From: Rhodanobacter thiooxydans
Lineage (GTDB): Bacteria; Pseudomonadota; Gammaproteobacteria; Xanthomonadales; Rhodanobacteraceae
Direction of reading: 5' to 3'
Length of the DNA stretch: 64,000 bases
Assembly (NCBI RefSeq): GCF_021545845.1
Contig: NZ_CP088923.1
Coordinates: forward strand, 3,100,001 to 3,164,000
Positions 53,187 through 64,000 of the stretch are shown in pieces (position 1 is the first letter of the stretch; each line of letters opens with the position of its first letter). Under the pieces are notes generated by a model. That model saw only the letters and a program-made list of their open reading frames with translations. It searched no databases and was not told where the DNA came from. A program made the position numbers and the translations under genes.

Positions 53187-55718
53187 GTGAGCACCATCCG
53201 CTCGCCCCAGCCCGCCAGCCTGGCCGGGCTGGAGCCGGTCGAGGCCGCGCGCCGGCTGGCCGAACACGGACCAAACCTGCTGCCGGGCAGCGCGCCGCGC
53301 ACGCTTTGGTCGATGGTCGCCGGCGTGCTGCTGGAGCCGATGTTCCTGATGCTGCTGGTGGCCGGCGGCCTGTACCTGGCGCTGGGCGACCGCGCCGAGG
53401 CGGCGTTCCTGCTGTCGTTCGTATTCGTGGTCATCGGCATCACGCTGGCGCAGGAGTACAAGACCCAGCGCGCGCTGGAGTCGCTGCGCGAGCTGTCCGC
53501 ACCGCGCGCGCTGGTAGTCCGCGGCGGCGAGGAGATCCGCGTACCCGGCCGCGAGGTGGTGGTCGGCGACCTGCTGGTGCTGCACGAAGGCGATCGCATC
53601 GCCGCCGATGCCGTGCTGCTGGACGGCCACCTGGACGTCAACGAGTCGCTGCTCACCGGCGAGGCGGTGCCGGTCACCAAGCTGGCAGGCGAGGAGGCCG
53701 GACAGCTGTTCGCCAGCACCGTGGTGACCAAGGGCGTCGGCGTCGCCGAGGTTCATGCCATCGCCGGCGCCACCGCGGTCGGCCGCATCGGCCAGGCGCT
53801 GGCCGATACGGTCGAGCCGGTGTCCGGCCTGCAACTGGCCTCGCGCCGTCTGATCCGCAACCTTACCGTCGGCGGCCTGCTGCTGGCCACAGCCTACGCA
53901 CTGCTCGGCTGGTTATGGGACGGCCATGGCCTGCTCGAGAGCGTACTGGCCGGCATCGCGCTGACCATGGCGATCCTGCCGGAGGAGATTCCGGTGATCC
54001 TCACCGTGTTCCTCGCGCTGGGCGCGTGGCGGATCTCGAAGCACAAGGTGCTGACCCGCCGCGTGCCGGCGGTGGAGGCGCTGGGCGCCATCTCGGTGCT
54101 GGCGGCCGACAAGACCGGCACGCTGACGCAGAATCGCATGCAGGTGGCCGAGCTGCGCCTGACCGACGACAGCGCGCACGGCGAAGGCGCTACCGAATTG
54201 CCCGAGCCGTTCCACGAACTGGTCGAGTTCGCCATGCTGGCCACGCCGGCCGACCCGTTCGACCCGATGGAGAAGGCGATCCAGCAGTTCGGCCTGCACT
54301 GGCTCACCGACACCGAGCACGTGCACGCCGAGTGGGCGCCCGAGTTCGAGTACGCGCTGTCGCCGGACATCCTGGCGATGACCCATGTGTTCCGTGGCGA
54401 CGCGCGCCATGCGCACCTGCTGGCCACCAAGGGTGCGCCGGAGGCGGTGATCGACCTGTGCCACCTGCCCGATGCCGAGGCAGCGGCGATCCTACGCCAG
54501 GTGGAGGCGATGGCCGAACGCGGTCTGCGCGTGCTCGGCGTGGCTCGTGGCGAGTGGCAGGGCGCGGCGTGGCCGCGCAGCCAGCACGACTTCGACTTCC
54601 GCTTCCTCGGCCTGGTCGGTTTCGTCGACCCGCCGCGACCGGAGGTGCCGGCGGCGATCGCCGAGTGCCGCGGCGCCGGCGTGCGCGTCATCATGATGAC
54701 CGGCGACCACCCTGCCACGGCGCGGGCGATCGCCCGCCAGGTGGGCTTGAGCGAACGTGCCGAGGTGATCACCGGCGCGGAGATGACCGCACTGGATGAC
54801 GCCGCGCTGCGCGAACGGCTGCGCCATGTCGACCTGTGCGCGCGGCTCAAGCCCGAGCAGAAGCTGCGCTTGGTGCAACTGCTGCGCGAGGACGGCGAGG
54901 TGGTGGCGATGACCGGCGACGGCGTCAACGACGCGCCTGCGCTGAAGGCCGCCGACGTCGGCGTGGCGATGGGCGAGCGCGGCACCGACGTGGCGCGCGA
55001 GGCGGCCGCGCTGGTGCTGCTGGACGACAGCTTCGCCAGCATCGTCAGCGCGATCCGCCAGGGCCGGCGCATCTACGACAACATCACCAAGGCCACCCGC
55101 TTCGTGTTCGCCGTGCACATGCCGATCATCGCGCTGGCGCTGGTGCCCACCCTGCTGCACTGGCCGGTGCTGCTGATGCCAGTGCACATCGTGCTGCTGG
55201 AGCTACTGATCGACCCGGCCTGCTCGGTGGTGTACGAGGCCGACCCCGCCGCCGACGACATCATGCGGCGGCCGCCGCGCGCGCCGTCGGACTCGCCGTT
55301 CGCCGCCGCCAACCTGCGCCATGCAGTAATCCAGGGACTGGGCTTTGCCGCCATCCTGCTACTCGGCTACGGCCTGCTGCTCGGTCAAGGCCTGGATGCC
55401 GCGCAAAGCCGCAGCGCGGTGTTCATCGCGCTCGTGCTCGGCCTGTTCCTGCTGACCCTGGCCAACCGCGACCTGTCCCGTCCGGCGCTGGCCCGCCTGC
55501 CGGCGCGCAATCCCTGGCTGCCGCGGATGTTCGGCGCCGTGGCGCTGATGCTGGCGGCCGTGGTCGGGCTGCCGTTCCTGCGCGGCGTTATGGGGTTGGC
55601 GGTACCGGGCGCACTCGCGCTGCTCGCCACCATCGGCATGCTGGCCGTCGCCGTCGTCTGGCTGGAACTGCTGCGCCGCACGGCGCGCGGAACGGCACGG
55701 AAAGCCGCGGCGCGCTGA
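53187..55718 (+). CDS. Cation-translocating P-type ATPase
   Basis: An 843-residue P-type ATPase. It has the actuator LLTGEAVPV and TM4 motif AILPEEIPVILTVFLALG. The phosphorylation site is DKTGTLTQNRM with D308; the hinge is MTGDGVNDAPALKAADVGVAMG. About ten membrane helices are present. The TM4 PEEIP differs from Ca2+ pumps (PEGL) and from heavy-metal pumps (CPC), so the ion is not assignable; there is no N-terminal metal-binding domain. Start GTG 53187. It probably shares the FNR-like promoter of the SDR-UspA genes. Confidence 0.88.
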   Translation: MSTIRSPQPASLAGLEPVEAARRLAEHGPNLLPGSAPRTLWSMVAGVLLEPMFLMLLVAGGLYLALGDRAEAAFLLSFVFVVIGITLAQEYKTQRALESLRELSAPRALVVRGGEEIRVPGREVVVGDLLVLHEGDRIAADAVLLDGHLDVNESLLTGEAVPVTKLAGEEAGQLFASTVVTKGVGVAEVHAIAGATAVGRIGQALADTVEPVSGLQLASRRLIRNLTVGGLLLATAYALLGWLWDGHGLLESVLAGIALTMAILPEEIPVILTVFLALGAWRISKHKVLTRRVPAVEALGAISVLAADKTGTLTQNRMQVAELRLTDDSAHGEGATELPEPFHELVEFAMLATPADPFDPMEKAIQQFGLHWLTDTEHVHAEWAPEFEYALSPDILAMTHVFRGDARHAHLLATKGAPEAVIDLCHLPDAEAAAILRQVEAMAERGLRVLGVARGEWQGAAWPRSQHDFDFRFLGLVGFVDPPRPEVPAAIAECRGAGVRVIMMTGDHPATARAIARQVGLSERAEVITGAEMTALDDAALRERLRHVDLCARLKPEQKLRLVQLLREDGEVVAMTGDGVNDAPALKAADVGVAMGERGTDVAREAAALVLLDDSFASIVSAIRQGRRIYDNITKATRFVFAVHMPIIALALVPTLLHWPVLLMPVHIVLLELLIDPACSVVYEADPAADDIMRRPPRAPSDSPFAAANLRHAVIQGLGFAAILLLGYGLLLGQGLDAAQSRSAVFIALVLGLFLLTLANRDLSRPALARLPARNPWLPRMFGAVALMLAAVVGLPFLRGVMGLAVPGALALLATIGMLAVAVVWLELLRRTARGTARKAAAR

Positions 55719-55891
55719 AGCGGCCGCGGCGCGCCGCCGGAGCGATTCCGCTCGCCATCGCGCCCATCCAGGCCGCCCGGCTCGCCGCGCTGCACGAGCA
55801 TGCGGACCGCAGCGGCAGCGTGACCCGCTAGAAACCGACCACTGAAAAGCCGCGTCACTTCTGTTGACAACGGCTGCGATCTGCGTAAGCT

Positions 55892-55905
55892 AGTAATTAA
55901 TTACT
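55892..55905. promoter_or_regulatory. Palindromic operator upstream of tetR
   Basis: AGTAATTAATTACT is a perfect 14-base palindrome 13 bases before the TetR start, next to direct ACTT repeats and downstream of TTGACA (55864-55869). It is the likely binding site of the TetR regulator, which would repress its own operon. The -10 element is not certain. Confidence 0.65.
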
Positions 55906-55918
55906 TACTTACCGAGTC

Positions 55919-56533
55919 ATGACCATGGACATCCAGCGCAAACACCTGCCTGCGGACGAACGCCGCGCGGTCACCATCGAGGCGGTCATCAAACTGGCGG
56001 CCGAGCAGAACCCCAGCGAGATCACCACCGCGGCGATCGCCACCTCGATGAAGCTGACCCAGGGCGCCCTGTTCCGCCATTTCCCGAGCAAGGACGCGAT
56101 CTGGCAGGCGGTGATGGAATGGGTGGCCGACCATCTGCTGGCGCGGGTCGAGCGCGCGGCACGCGACGCTCCCGGCCCGCTGGCCGCGCTGGAGGCGATG
56201 TTCATGGCGCATATCGCGTTCGTCGCCGAGCACGCCGGCGTGCCGCGCATGCTGTTCGGCGAGCTGCAGCGGGCCGAGAACACCGCCGCCAAGCGGATGG
56301 TGCAGACCATGATCCGTCGCTACGGCGAGCGCCTGCGCACGTTGATCGAGGAGGGCAAGGCTGCCGGCGAACTGGACCCGCAGCTGGACCCGACCGCGGC
56401 GGCCACGCTGTTCATCGGCAGCATCCAGGGCCTGGTTATGCAGGCGCTGCTGGCCGGCGATACCCGCCACATGCGCCAGGAAGCGGCGGGCGCGTTTGCG
56501 ATCTACCGGCGCGGCATCGCGCGTGCCGCATGA
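55919..56533 (+). CDS. TetR-family transcriptional regulator (CecR-like)
   Basis: A 204-residue TetR regulator. The N-terminal HTH (ITTAAIATSMKLTQGALFRHFPSK, residues 35-58) includes the family's ALFRHF recognition helix, followed by an all-helical ligand domain. It stands at the head of an efflux operon with HlyD, a two-domain ABC ATPase, two permeases and an outer-membrane factor. The gene order is as I recall for E. coli cecR-ybhGFSR. It probably represses the operon through the palindrome in front of it and responds to a drug. Confidence 0.9.
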   Translation: MTMDIQRKHLPADERRAVTIEAVIKLAAEQNPSEITTAAIATSMKLTQGALFRHFPSKDAIWQAVMEWVADHLLARVERAARDAPGPLAALEAMFMAHIAFVAEHAGVPRMLFGELQRAENTAAKRMVQTMIRRYGERLRTLIEEGKAAGELDPQLDPTAAATLFIGSIQGLVMQALLAGDTRHMRQEAAGAFAIYRRGIARAA

Positions 56534-56579
56534 AGCGCTTTCCATCCTGCCGCCGGGACACCCCGACGAACCGAGGACC

Positions 56580-57005
56580 ATGAAGATGACCGCTCACCCG
56601 CAACGCAGCGTTTGGACCTGGCTGATGTCCCTGTTCGCCATCGGCTTCGGCCTGCTGACCCTCCGGGAAGGCGGCGCGGTGCTGTTTGTCGACGGCGCCG
56701 CGCGCCACGCCGCCGGCCACTACGTGCCGTTCGTGGTCTGGTTCAATTTCCTGGCTGGGTTCGCCTACGTCATCGCTGGCATCGGGCTGTGGCTGCGTCG
56801 GCGCTGGGCGGCACGGCTGGCGCTGGCCATCGCCGTCGCCACGGCGCTCGTGTTCCTCGCCTTCGCCATGCATGTGGCTCTGGGTGGCGCCTGGGAGCAC
56901 CGCACGCCGATCGCCATGACCCTGCGCACGATGGTGTGGATGGGCATCGCGATCCTGGCCCGGCGCCTGGCAGCAACCGCTGCGCCGGCGGCGCCCGCGC
57001 ACTGA
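56580..57005 (+). CDS. Small multi-pass membrane protein of unknown function
   Basis: A 141-residue protein with four predicted helices: LMSLFAIGFGLLTLREGGAV, VWFNFLAGFAYVIAGIGLWL, LALAIAVATALVFLAFAMHV and TMVWMGIAILARRLAA. ATG 56580 is preceded by GAGG. It lies between tetR and hlyD in the efflux operon, which suggests co-regulation. Its role in efflux is unknown and I cannot name the family. Confidence 0.7.
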   Translation: MKMTAHPQRSVWTWLMSLFAIGFGLLTLREGGAVLFVDGAARHAAGHYVPFVVWFNFLAGFAYVIAGIGLWLRRRWAARLALAIAVATALVFLAFAMHVALGGAWEHRTPIAMTLRTMVWMGIAILARRLAATAAPAAPAH

Positions 57006-57077
57006 ACACTCCCCTCTCAAGCGGAACCCCGTCGCGATGAAAATGCCGCCCCCCCCACTGGAAAGACCCGCTGGATC

Positions 57078-58070
57078 GTGATCGCCGTCGTCGTGATCGC
57101 CATCGGTGGCGCACTGGCGTTCTGGCGGTTGCACGACCATGGCGACCAAAATGCGTTGCGCCTGTACGGCAACGTCGACATCCGCGAGGTGGAGCTGGCC
57201 TTTCGCCAGCCCGGCCGCCTGACCCACATGGCGTTCGACGAAGGCGACGCCGTCACCACCGGCGCAGTCATGGCGCAGCTCGACGCCACACCGTACCGCG
57301 AGAAGCTAGCGGCGGCCGAAGCCGAGCTCCAGGCGGCGCAGGCGCAGCTGGACAAGCTGCACAGCGGCAACCGCCCGCAGGAAATCGCCCAGGCCCGCGA
57401 GCAGGTGCGCCAGGCGCAGGCAAGCGCCAACGAGGCCGCGCGCAACTTCGAGCGCCAGAACACCCTGCTCGCATCGGGCGCCAGCAGTCAGCGCCTGGTC
57501 GACGCCGCGCGCGCCGCCCGCGACCAGTCCGCCGCCAACCTGGCCGCGGCGCAGGCATCGCTGTCGCTGGCCACCGCCGGCTTCCGCCGCGAGGACATCG
57601 CCGCCGGCCAGGCGCGCGTTGCCGCGGCCGAGGCCGCGCTGACCCAGGCGCGCACCGCGGTGGCCGACACGACGCTGATCGCTCCCAGCGACGGCATCGT
57701 GATCGCCCGCGTGCGCGAACCGGGCAGCATGGTGGCGAACAGCACGCCGGTGTACAGCCTGAGCCTGCGCGATCCGGTGTACCTGCGGGCGTATGTCGAC
57801 GAAGCGGAGCTGGGCCGCATCGCACCGGGCACCAAGGTACGCATCCATACCGATTCCTCCACCACCGTCTATCACGGCCAGATCGGCTTCATCTCGCCGC
57901 GCGCGGAATTCACGCCGAAGACGGTGGAGACTACCGACCTGCGAACCGACCTGGTCTACCGCCTGCGCGTGGTGGTGTCCGACGCCGACCAGGGTCTGCG
58001 CCAGGGCATGCCGGTGACGGTCGACGTCGACACTGCCGGTGCGGCCGGCAAACCCGCGCGTGGAAGCTGA
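57078..58070 (+). CDS. HlyD-family periplasmic adaptor (YbhG-like)
   Basis: A membrane-fusion protein linking inner-membrane ABC permeases to an outer-membrane channel. One N-terminal helix (VVVIAIGGALAFW) is followed by a lipoyl half (GNVDIREVELAFRQPGRLTH). A long coiled-coil hairpin spans about residues 75-185, then the second lipoyl half (TLIAPSDGIVIARVREPGSM). From GTG 57078 the product is 330 residues. A better start, ATG 57037, is out of frame by one base because of a C8 tract (57049-57056). Nine C residues would give MKMPPPPTGKTRWIVIAVV, a normal N-terminus. Confidence 0.85.
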   Translation: MIAVVVIAIGGALAFWRLHDHGDQNALRLYGNVDIREVELAFRQPGRLTHMAFDEGDAVTTGAVMAQLDATPYREKLAAAEAELQAAQAQLDKLHSGNRPQEIAQAREQVRQAQASANEAARNFERQNTLLASGASSQRLVDAARAARDQSAANLAAAQASLSLATAGFRREDIAAGQARVAAAEAALTQARTAVADTTLIAPSDGIVIARVREPGSMVANSTPVYSLSLRDPVYLRAYVDEAELGRIAPGTKVRIHTDSSTTVYHGQIGFISPRAEFTPKTVETTDLRTDLVYRLRVVVSDADQGLRQGMPVTVDVDTAGAAGKPARGS

Positions 58071-58071
58071 G

Positions 58072-59837
<1,766 letters not shown>

Positions 59838-59841
<4 letters not shown>

Positions 59842-61007
59842 ACGCCGCCGCAAAGCGCAACGACCGGAATGGCGCGATGCCGGCCGGGTTGCGTCGTTTC
59901 GACCTGCACCGCCTGATGGCGCTGGTGGCCAAGGAAAGCCACCAGGCCCTGCGCGACCCGTCGACGCTGCTGATCGCGTTCGTGTTGCCGGTGGTGCTGC
60001 TGTTCCTGTTTGCCTATGCGGTGTCGCTGGATGCCAAGGAGGTCCGCATCGGTGTGGTGCTGGAATCGCCCGGCGCGTCCGCCCAGTCCCTGGCCGCCGC
60101 TTTCACCGGCACCCGTTTCCTCGATGCGCGCGTCGTGCAGGACCGGCGCGAAGTAGCCGACCAGCTGGTCTCCGGCGACCTGCGCGGCTACGTGGTGATC
60201 CCGCAGGATTTCGAGCAGCGCCTGGCCCGGCGCGGCAGCGAGCCGCTGGTGCAGATCATCACCGACGGCTCCTACCCCAATACCGCCAACTACGTCGAGA
60301 ACTACGCCCGCGGCGTGGTGCAGACCTGGCGCGCCGGGCTCGGCGCCGCATCGCCCGTGCAGGCCGTGGTGCTGGAGCCGCGCTACTGGTTCAACCCCGA
60401 ACTGGAGAGCCGCCGCGCGCTGATCCCTGGCGCCATCGCCATCGTCATGACCATCATCGGCACCATGCTCACCGCGCTGGTGGTGGCACGCGAATGGGAG
60501 CGCGGCACGATGGAGGCGGTGCTCTCCACGCCCGCCTCGGTGGCCGAGATCCTGATCGGCAAGCTGCTGCCCTATTTCGTGCTCGGCATGCTGTCCACGC
60601 TGGGCGCCGCGGCGCTGGCCGTGTTCGTGTTCGGCGTGCCGCTGCACGGCTCACTGGCGGCATTGCTGCTGTTGTCGGCGGTGTTCATGGTGCCAGCGCT
60701 GGGTCAGGGCCTGCTGATCTCGTCGTTGGCACGCAACCAGTTCCTGGCAGCACAGATAGCACTGTTCACCGGCTTCCTGCCGGCCTTCATGCTGTCGGGT
60801 TTTTTATACGAGATCGACGCCATGCCGGCGCCGATCCGCGCCATAACGAGGCTGATCCCGGCGCGCTATTTCGTCGAATCGCTGAAGACGGTGTTCCTGG
60901 CCGGCGACATCTGGGCGGTATTCGTGCCCAACCTGCTGGCGATGACGGCCATCGGCGCGGTGTTCTTCGTGCTGGCCAAGCGCGCCACGCGCAAGAACCT
61001 GGAGTAG
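59838..61007 (+). CDS. ABC-2 type permease (YbhS-like)
   Basis: A 389-residue ABC-2 permease: one N-terminal helix (LLIAFVLPVVLLFLFAYAVS), a large periplasmic domain (about 60-190) and a five-helix C-terminal half. It also contains AREWERGTMEAVLSTPAS, the ABC-2 coupling signature, and FMLSGFLYEIDAMP. It pairs with the second permease encoded next and with the double ATPase upstream. The ATG overlaps the ATPase stop. Confidence 0.92.
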
Positions 61008-61012
61008 CGCCC

Positions 61013-62131
61013 ATGTCCGGCTCCCTGCTCAGCTTCACCCGCCTGCGCGCGCAGTTCGTCAAGGAAGTCCTGAGCATCCTGCGCGACCCGCGCAGTCGCA
61101 TGGTGGTGTTCGTGCCGCCGATCCTGCAGCTGCTGGTCTTTGCGTTCGCCGCCACGCTCGAGGTGCGCAACGTCGATATCGCCGTGTACAACCAGGACGC
61201 GGGTCGCTGGTCGTACGAGCTGGTGCAGCGGCTGGACAGCGCCCATTTCATCACCCGCGTCCGGCACGTGGACAGCGAGCGGCAGCTGCGCCAACTGATC
61301 GACCGCGGCGAGGTCATCGCGGCGCTGGCCATTCCGGCGGATTTCTCGCGGGTGATCGCCGCCGGAGGCAGCGGCCGCGCGCAGGTGCTGGTCGATGGCC
61401 GGCGCAGCAACTCCGGCCAGATCACCGTCGCCTATCTCTCGACCATTGCCGCCGAGGTCGGCGCCTTGGTCGTGCCGGGCGCGCAGGCGCCGAACCCGGT
61501 GGTCGTGCGCCACTGGTTCAACCCGAACCTGGTCTATCGCTGGTTCATCGTGCCCGGCCTGACCGGCATCCTGGCGCTGTTCAGCGCGCTGCTGATCACC
61601 TCGCTGTCGATCGCACGCGAACGCGAGCTGGGCACCTTCGACCAATTGCTGGTGTCGCCCACCTCGACGCCGGAAATCATCATTTCCAAATCGCTGCCGG
61701 CGCTGGCGATCGGCACCCTGCTGGGCCTGTTCATGATCAGCGCGGGCGTGTTCCTGTTCGGCATCCCCTTTACCGGCTCGTTTGGCCTGCTGCTGGCGAG
61801 CCTGCTGCTGTTCATCCTGTCGGTGGTCGGCATCGGGCTGATGATTTCCGCGGTCAGCGCGACGCAGCAGCAGGCCATCCTCGGCGCCTTCGCCATCGGC
61901 GTGCCGGCGGTGCTGATGTCCGGCTTCGCCACGCCGGTGGAAAACATGCCGGTGGCGCTGCAATGGATGGCGCAGGCGATTCCGCTCACCCACTTCCTGG
62001 TCATCGTCGAAGGCACCTTCCTCAAGACGATGCCGGCGATGGACGTCCTCGCCAACCTCTGGCCACTGGCCGTGATCGCGCTGGTGACGCTGACCCTGGC
62101 CACGCTGCTGGTACGCAGTCGCCTGCAGTGA
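61013..62131 (+). CDS. ABC-2 type permease (YbhR-like)
   Basis: A 372-residue ABC-2 permease with the same plan as its neighbour: helix 1 (VFVPPILQLLVFAFAAT), a periplasmic domain, and a C-terminal membrane half. The half contains ARERELGTFDQLLVSPTSTP, the coupling helix, and VLMSGFATPVENMPVALQ. The two different permeases probably form a heterodimer. It starts five bases after the first permease. Export of antibiotics or other small molecules is expected, but the substrate is unknown. Confidence 0.92.
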   Translation: MSGSLLSFTRLRAQFVKEVLSILRDPRSRMVVFVPPILQLLVFAFAATLEVRNVDIAVYNQDAGRWSYELVQRLDSAHFITRVRHVDSERQLRQLIDRGEVIAALAIPADFSRVIAAGGSGRAQVLVDGRRSNSGQITVAYLSTIAAEVGALVVPGAQAPNPVVVRHWFNPNLVYRWFIVPGLTGILALFSALLITSLSIARERELGTFDQLLVSPTSTPEIIISKSLPALAIGTLLGLFMISAGVFLFGIPFTGSFGLLLASLLLFILSVVGIGLMISAVSATQQQAILGAFAIGVPAVLMSGFATPVENMPVALQWMAQAIPLTHFLVIVEGTFLKTMPAMDVLANLWPLAVIALVTLTLATLLVRSRLQ

Positions 62132-62161
62132 CCGCCCCAAGCCATGCATGAAGGAGTTGCC

Positions 62162-63676
62162 ATGACCCGCTCATCGAATCGCCGCTGCCGTGTGCCACGC
62201 GTGGCGGCCGTCGCGCTGGGCACGCTGCTGCTCGGCGCGTGCGCGGCAGGCCCCGACTACCGCGAGCCGCCGAAGGTCGACACCGGCAGCGGCTGGACGC
62301 AGCCGGACACCGCCGCGCAGGCGCCAGCCGCCCTGTCGACCTGGTGGACCTCGCTGGGCGATCCGACGCTGGAGCGGCTGGTCGCCGCCGCGTTGTCGGA
62401 CAACCTCGACGTGCGCCAGGCGCAGGCGCGTATCGCCGAGGAGCGTGCCCTGCGCGATCGCGCCGCCGGCGGCTACGCGCCCTCCGTCGGCGTCAGCGGC
62501 AGCGTGACCCGACGCCGGCAGAGCAAGAACGGTCCGCTGCCGATCGGCTCCATTCCCGGACTGGCACGGGACCAGACCATCCATGACGCCGGCTTCGACG
62601 CCGGCTGGGAAATCGACCTGTTCGGCGGCACCCGGCGCGCCGTACAAGGTGCCGAGGCCAGCATGCAGGCCACGCAGGAAGATGCCGCGGGCGTGCGCAT
62701 CAGCGTCGCCGCCGAAGTGGCGCGCAGTTATCTCAGCCTGCGCGGCGCGCAACGCGAACTGGCCGCACGCGAAGCCTCGGTGCAGGCGCTCGCGCAAACG
62801 GCCGACCTCGTCGGCAAACGCTTCGACGCAGGTGACGCGGCGCAAGCGGATGTCGATGCCGCGCAGGCGCGGCTGGACGCCGCCGCTGCCGGCCTGCCTG
62901 CCATCCAGGCGCGCCTGCGTGCCGCGGCACTGGGCCTGGGCGTGTTGCTGGGCGCGCCGCCCGAGCGCGAGCTGGCCCTGCTCGACACGACCGCCGCGGA
63001 GATCACGCTGGCGCCGATCCCGGTCGGCCAACGTGCCGACATCCTGCGTCGCCGGCCGGACGTGCGTGCGGCCGAGCGACGCCTGGCGGCACGCAACGCC
63101 GACATCGGCGTGGCGACGGCGGAGCTGTTCCCGAAGCTGTCGATCGGCGCCAGCGGCGGCTTCCAGGCACTGGATGCGAGCCAGCTGTTCGACTCGGCCA
63201 GCCAGCGGTTCTCGATCGTGCCGCTGATCTCCTGGCGCGTGTTCGATGGCGGCCGCGTACGCGCGGAGATCCGCGCCAGCGAGGCACGCGAGCAGCAGGC
63301 CGCGTTCGCCTACGAGAAGGCCGTGCTGGCGGCGCTGGGCGATGCGGAGCGCGCACTGAGCGACTACCAGTTGGACCTGGACGCGGTGCGACGCCAGCAG
63401 GCCGCACTCGACGCCGCGCGGCGCAGCTACGTCCACGCGCAGACGCGCTACGCCGCCGGCGACATCGCGCTGACCGAGCTGCTGGCCGAAGAGCGCGTGC
63501 TGCGCGACGCCGAAGACGGCTACGTGCGCACGCATACCGCTGCCGCGATCGACCTGGTGGCGCTGTTCAAGGCGCTGGGCGGCGGCTGGGATTCCGCCGC
63601 CACCGCCGATGCGCGCGGCAAGGGCGTAGCCGGGCCGCAGCCGCCGGCACGACACGAGGAGCCACGCCGTGGGTGA
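62162..63676 (+). CDS. Outer-membrane efflux lipoprotein (NodT/OprM family)
   Basis: A 504-residue TolC-like outer-membrane factor with a lipobox (LLLGAC, about residue 27), completing the tripartite pump. Signatures are STWWTSLGDPTLERLVAAAL, GFDAGWEIDLFGGTRRAV and RADILRRRPDVRAAERRLAA, typical of NodT-type proteins. The two repeats of the OEP domain and long coiled-coil segments are present. ATG 62162 with GGAG upstream is preferred over 62144. It lies 30 bases after the last permease and overlaps the following gene by eight bases. Confidence 0.92.
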   Translation: MTRSSNRRCRVPRVAAVALGTLLLGACAAGPDYREPPKVDTGSGWTQPDTAAQAPAALSTWWTSLGDPTLERLVAAALSDNLDVRQAQARIAEERALRDRAAGGYAPSVGVSGSVTRRRQSKNGPLPIGSIPGLARDQTIHDAGFDAGWEIDLFGGTRRAVQGAEASMQATQEDAAGVRISVAAEVARSYLSLRGAQRELAAREASVQALAQTADLVGKRFDAGDAAQADVDAAQARLDAAAAGLPAIQARLRAAALGLGVLLGAPPERELALLDTTAAEITLAPIPVGQRADILRRRPDVRAAERRLAARNADIGVATAELFPKLSIGASGGFQALDASQLFDSASQRFSIVPLISWRVFDGGRVRAEIRASEAREQQAAFAYEKAVLAALGDAERALSDYQLDLDAVRRQQAALDAARRSYVHAQTRYAAGDIALTELLAEERVLRDAEDGYVRTHTAAAIDLVALFKALGGGWDSAATADARGKGVAGPQPPARHEEPRRG

Positions 63677-64000
63677 AGGGCTGCCGCGGCAACCCCTGCG
63701 CGGACATGGCCCGCGCGCCGCCGGCGCGCGCCGGGCCGGCACGGCGCCGCGGCGCATCCATTCCGGATGCCCGCGATGGGCCCTGCTCGTGTTCCTGCTG
63801 GTTGCGGCGTTGGCCGGAGCGCCGCCGTCCAGCGCGCACGCCGCGGCCGGGGACACGCACCGCCCCCGCGCCGCCGCCCAGCGTCAGCTCCAGCTCGACC
63901 GCGGCCAGCGATGGCCTGCCGATGCCGCGCTGCGCGAAGGCATGCGGCGCATCCGCGCGGTCGCGCTCTGGATGCAGCAGGCGCAGGCCGACGGCCCGCT
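63669..64000 (+). CDS. Exported protein of unknown function (3' end outside window)
   Basis: An open frame from GTG 63669 runs to the right edge (about 110 residues visible). It has an arginine-rich start, a hydrophobic signal-like segment (WALLVFLLVAALAGAPPSSA, cleavage near AHAAA), and then LDRGQRWPADAALREGMRRI and AVALWMQQAQADGP. The layout resembles small periplasmic DnrO-like proteins, but I am unsure. The eight-base overlap with the efflux gene suggests it is part of the operon. Confidence 0.55.
   Translation, partial: MGEGLPRQPLRGHGPRAAGARRAGTAPRRIHSGCPRWALLVFLLVAALAGAPPSSAHAAAGDTHRPRAAAQRQLQLDRGQRWPADAALREGMRRIRAVALWMQQAQADGP

Overview
The window is high-GC DNA, roughly two-thirds G+C, with dense operon-like gene packing. 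Gene content and short interspersed palindromic repeats suggest a Xanthomonadales/Rhodanobacteraceae-type gammaproteobacterium that can denitrify, resembling Rhodanobacter. This placement is inferred from gene families and repeats, not from a marker gene search.

Layout. 0-24.7 kb is mostly housekeeping and small accessory genes. It holds a NarL-type two-component pair, minCDE, chaB, a 3-methyladenine glycosylase, a DUF2235 hydrolase, an MFS exporter, and a fluoride riboswitch with crcB and a DUF190 gene. Then come cfa, a foreign-looking disulfide flavoprotein beside an integrase fragment, MAPEG, TraB/GumN, parC, a MntA/HepT module whose toxin is broken by two amber codons, a two-piece lipoate ligase, a Nudix hydrolase, a phosphodiester-glycosidase-family protein and a penicillin-acylase-family enzyme. 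24.7-33.2 kb is an accessory island flanked by ~1 kb direct repeats of the acylase 3' half. It carries an IS630-type element inside a decayed MAPEG gene, a three-gene cytochrome operon, an AT-rich gene-poor stretch with an IS200 remnant, a membrane protein, a DUF302 protein and an IS256-type remnant. The cytochrome operon encodes a cytochrome c-beta-barrel fusion, a 758-residue protein with a C-terminal cytochrome c domain, and a carboxymuconolactone-decarboxylase-like protein.

34.4-44.8 kb is a complete clade I nitrous oxide reductase operon: flavoprotein reductase, apbE/nosX, nosR, nosZ, nosD, nosF, nosY, nosL and a tatA/E gene. An FNR/DNR-like box lies just upstream. 44.8-51.1 kb contains lysine-pathway genes (dapE, dapD), an ArsC-like protein, small membrane proteins, tRNA-Val(GAC) and uvrB. 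51.2-55.7 kb holds a FimT-like pilin and an SDR-UspA-P-type ATPase cluster preceded by another FNR-like palindrome. 55.9-64 kb is a TetR-controlled drug-efflux operon: HlyD, double-ATPase ABC protein, two ABC permeases and an outer-membrane factor.

How the genes fit together. Three FNR/DNR-like boxes lie before the cytochrome operon, the nos operon and the UspA/ATPase cluster, suggesting one oxygen- or NO-responsive regulon. NosZ carries a Tat signal and the nos operon ends with its own Tat component. The cytochrome operon on the island is the least familiar system here and the best candidate for an undescribed electron-transfer module.
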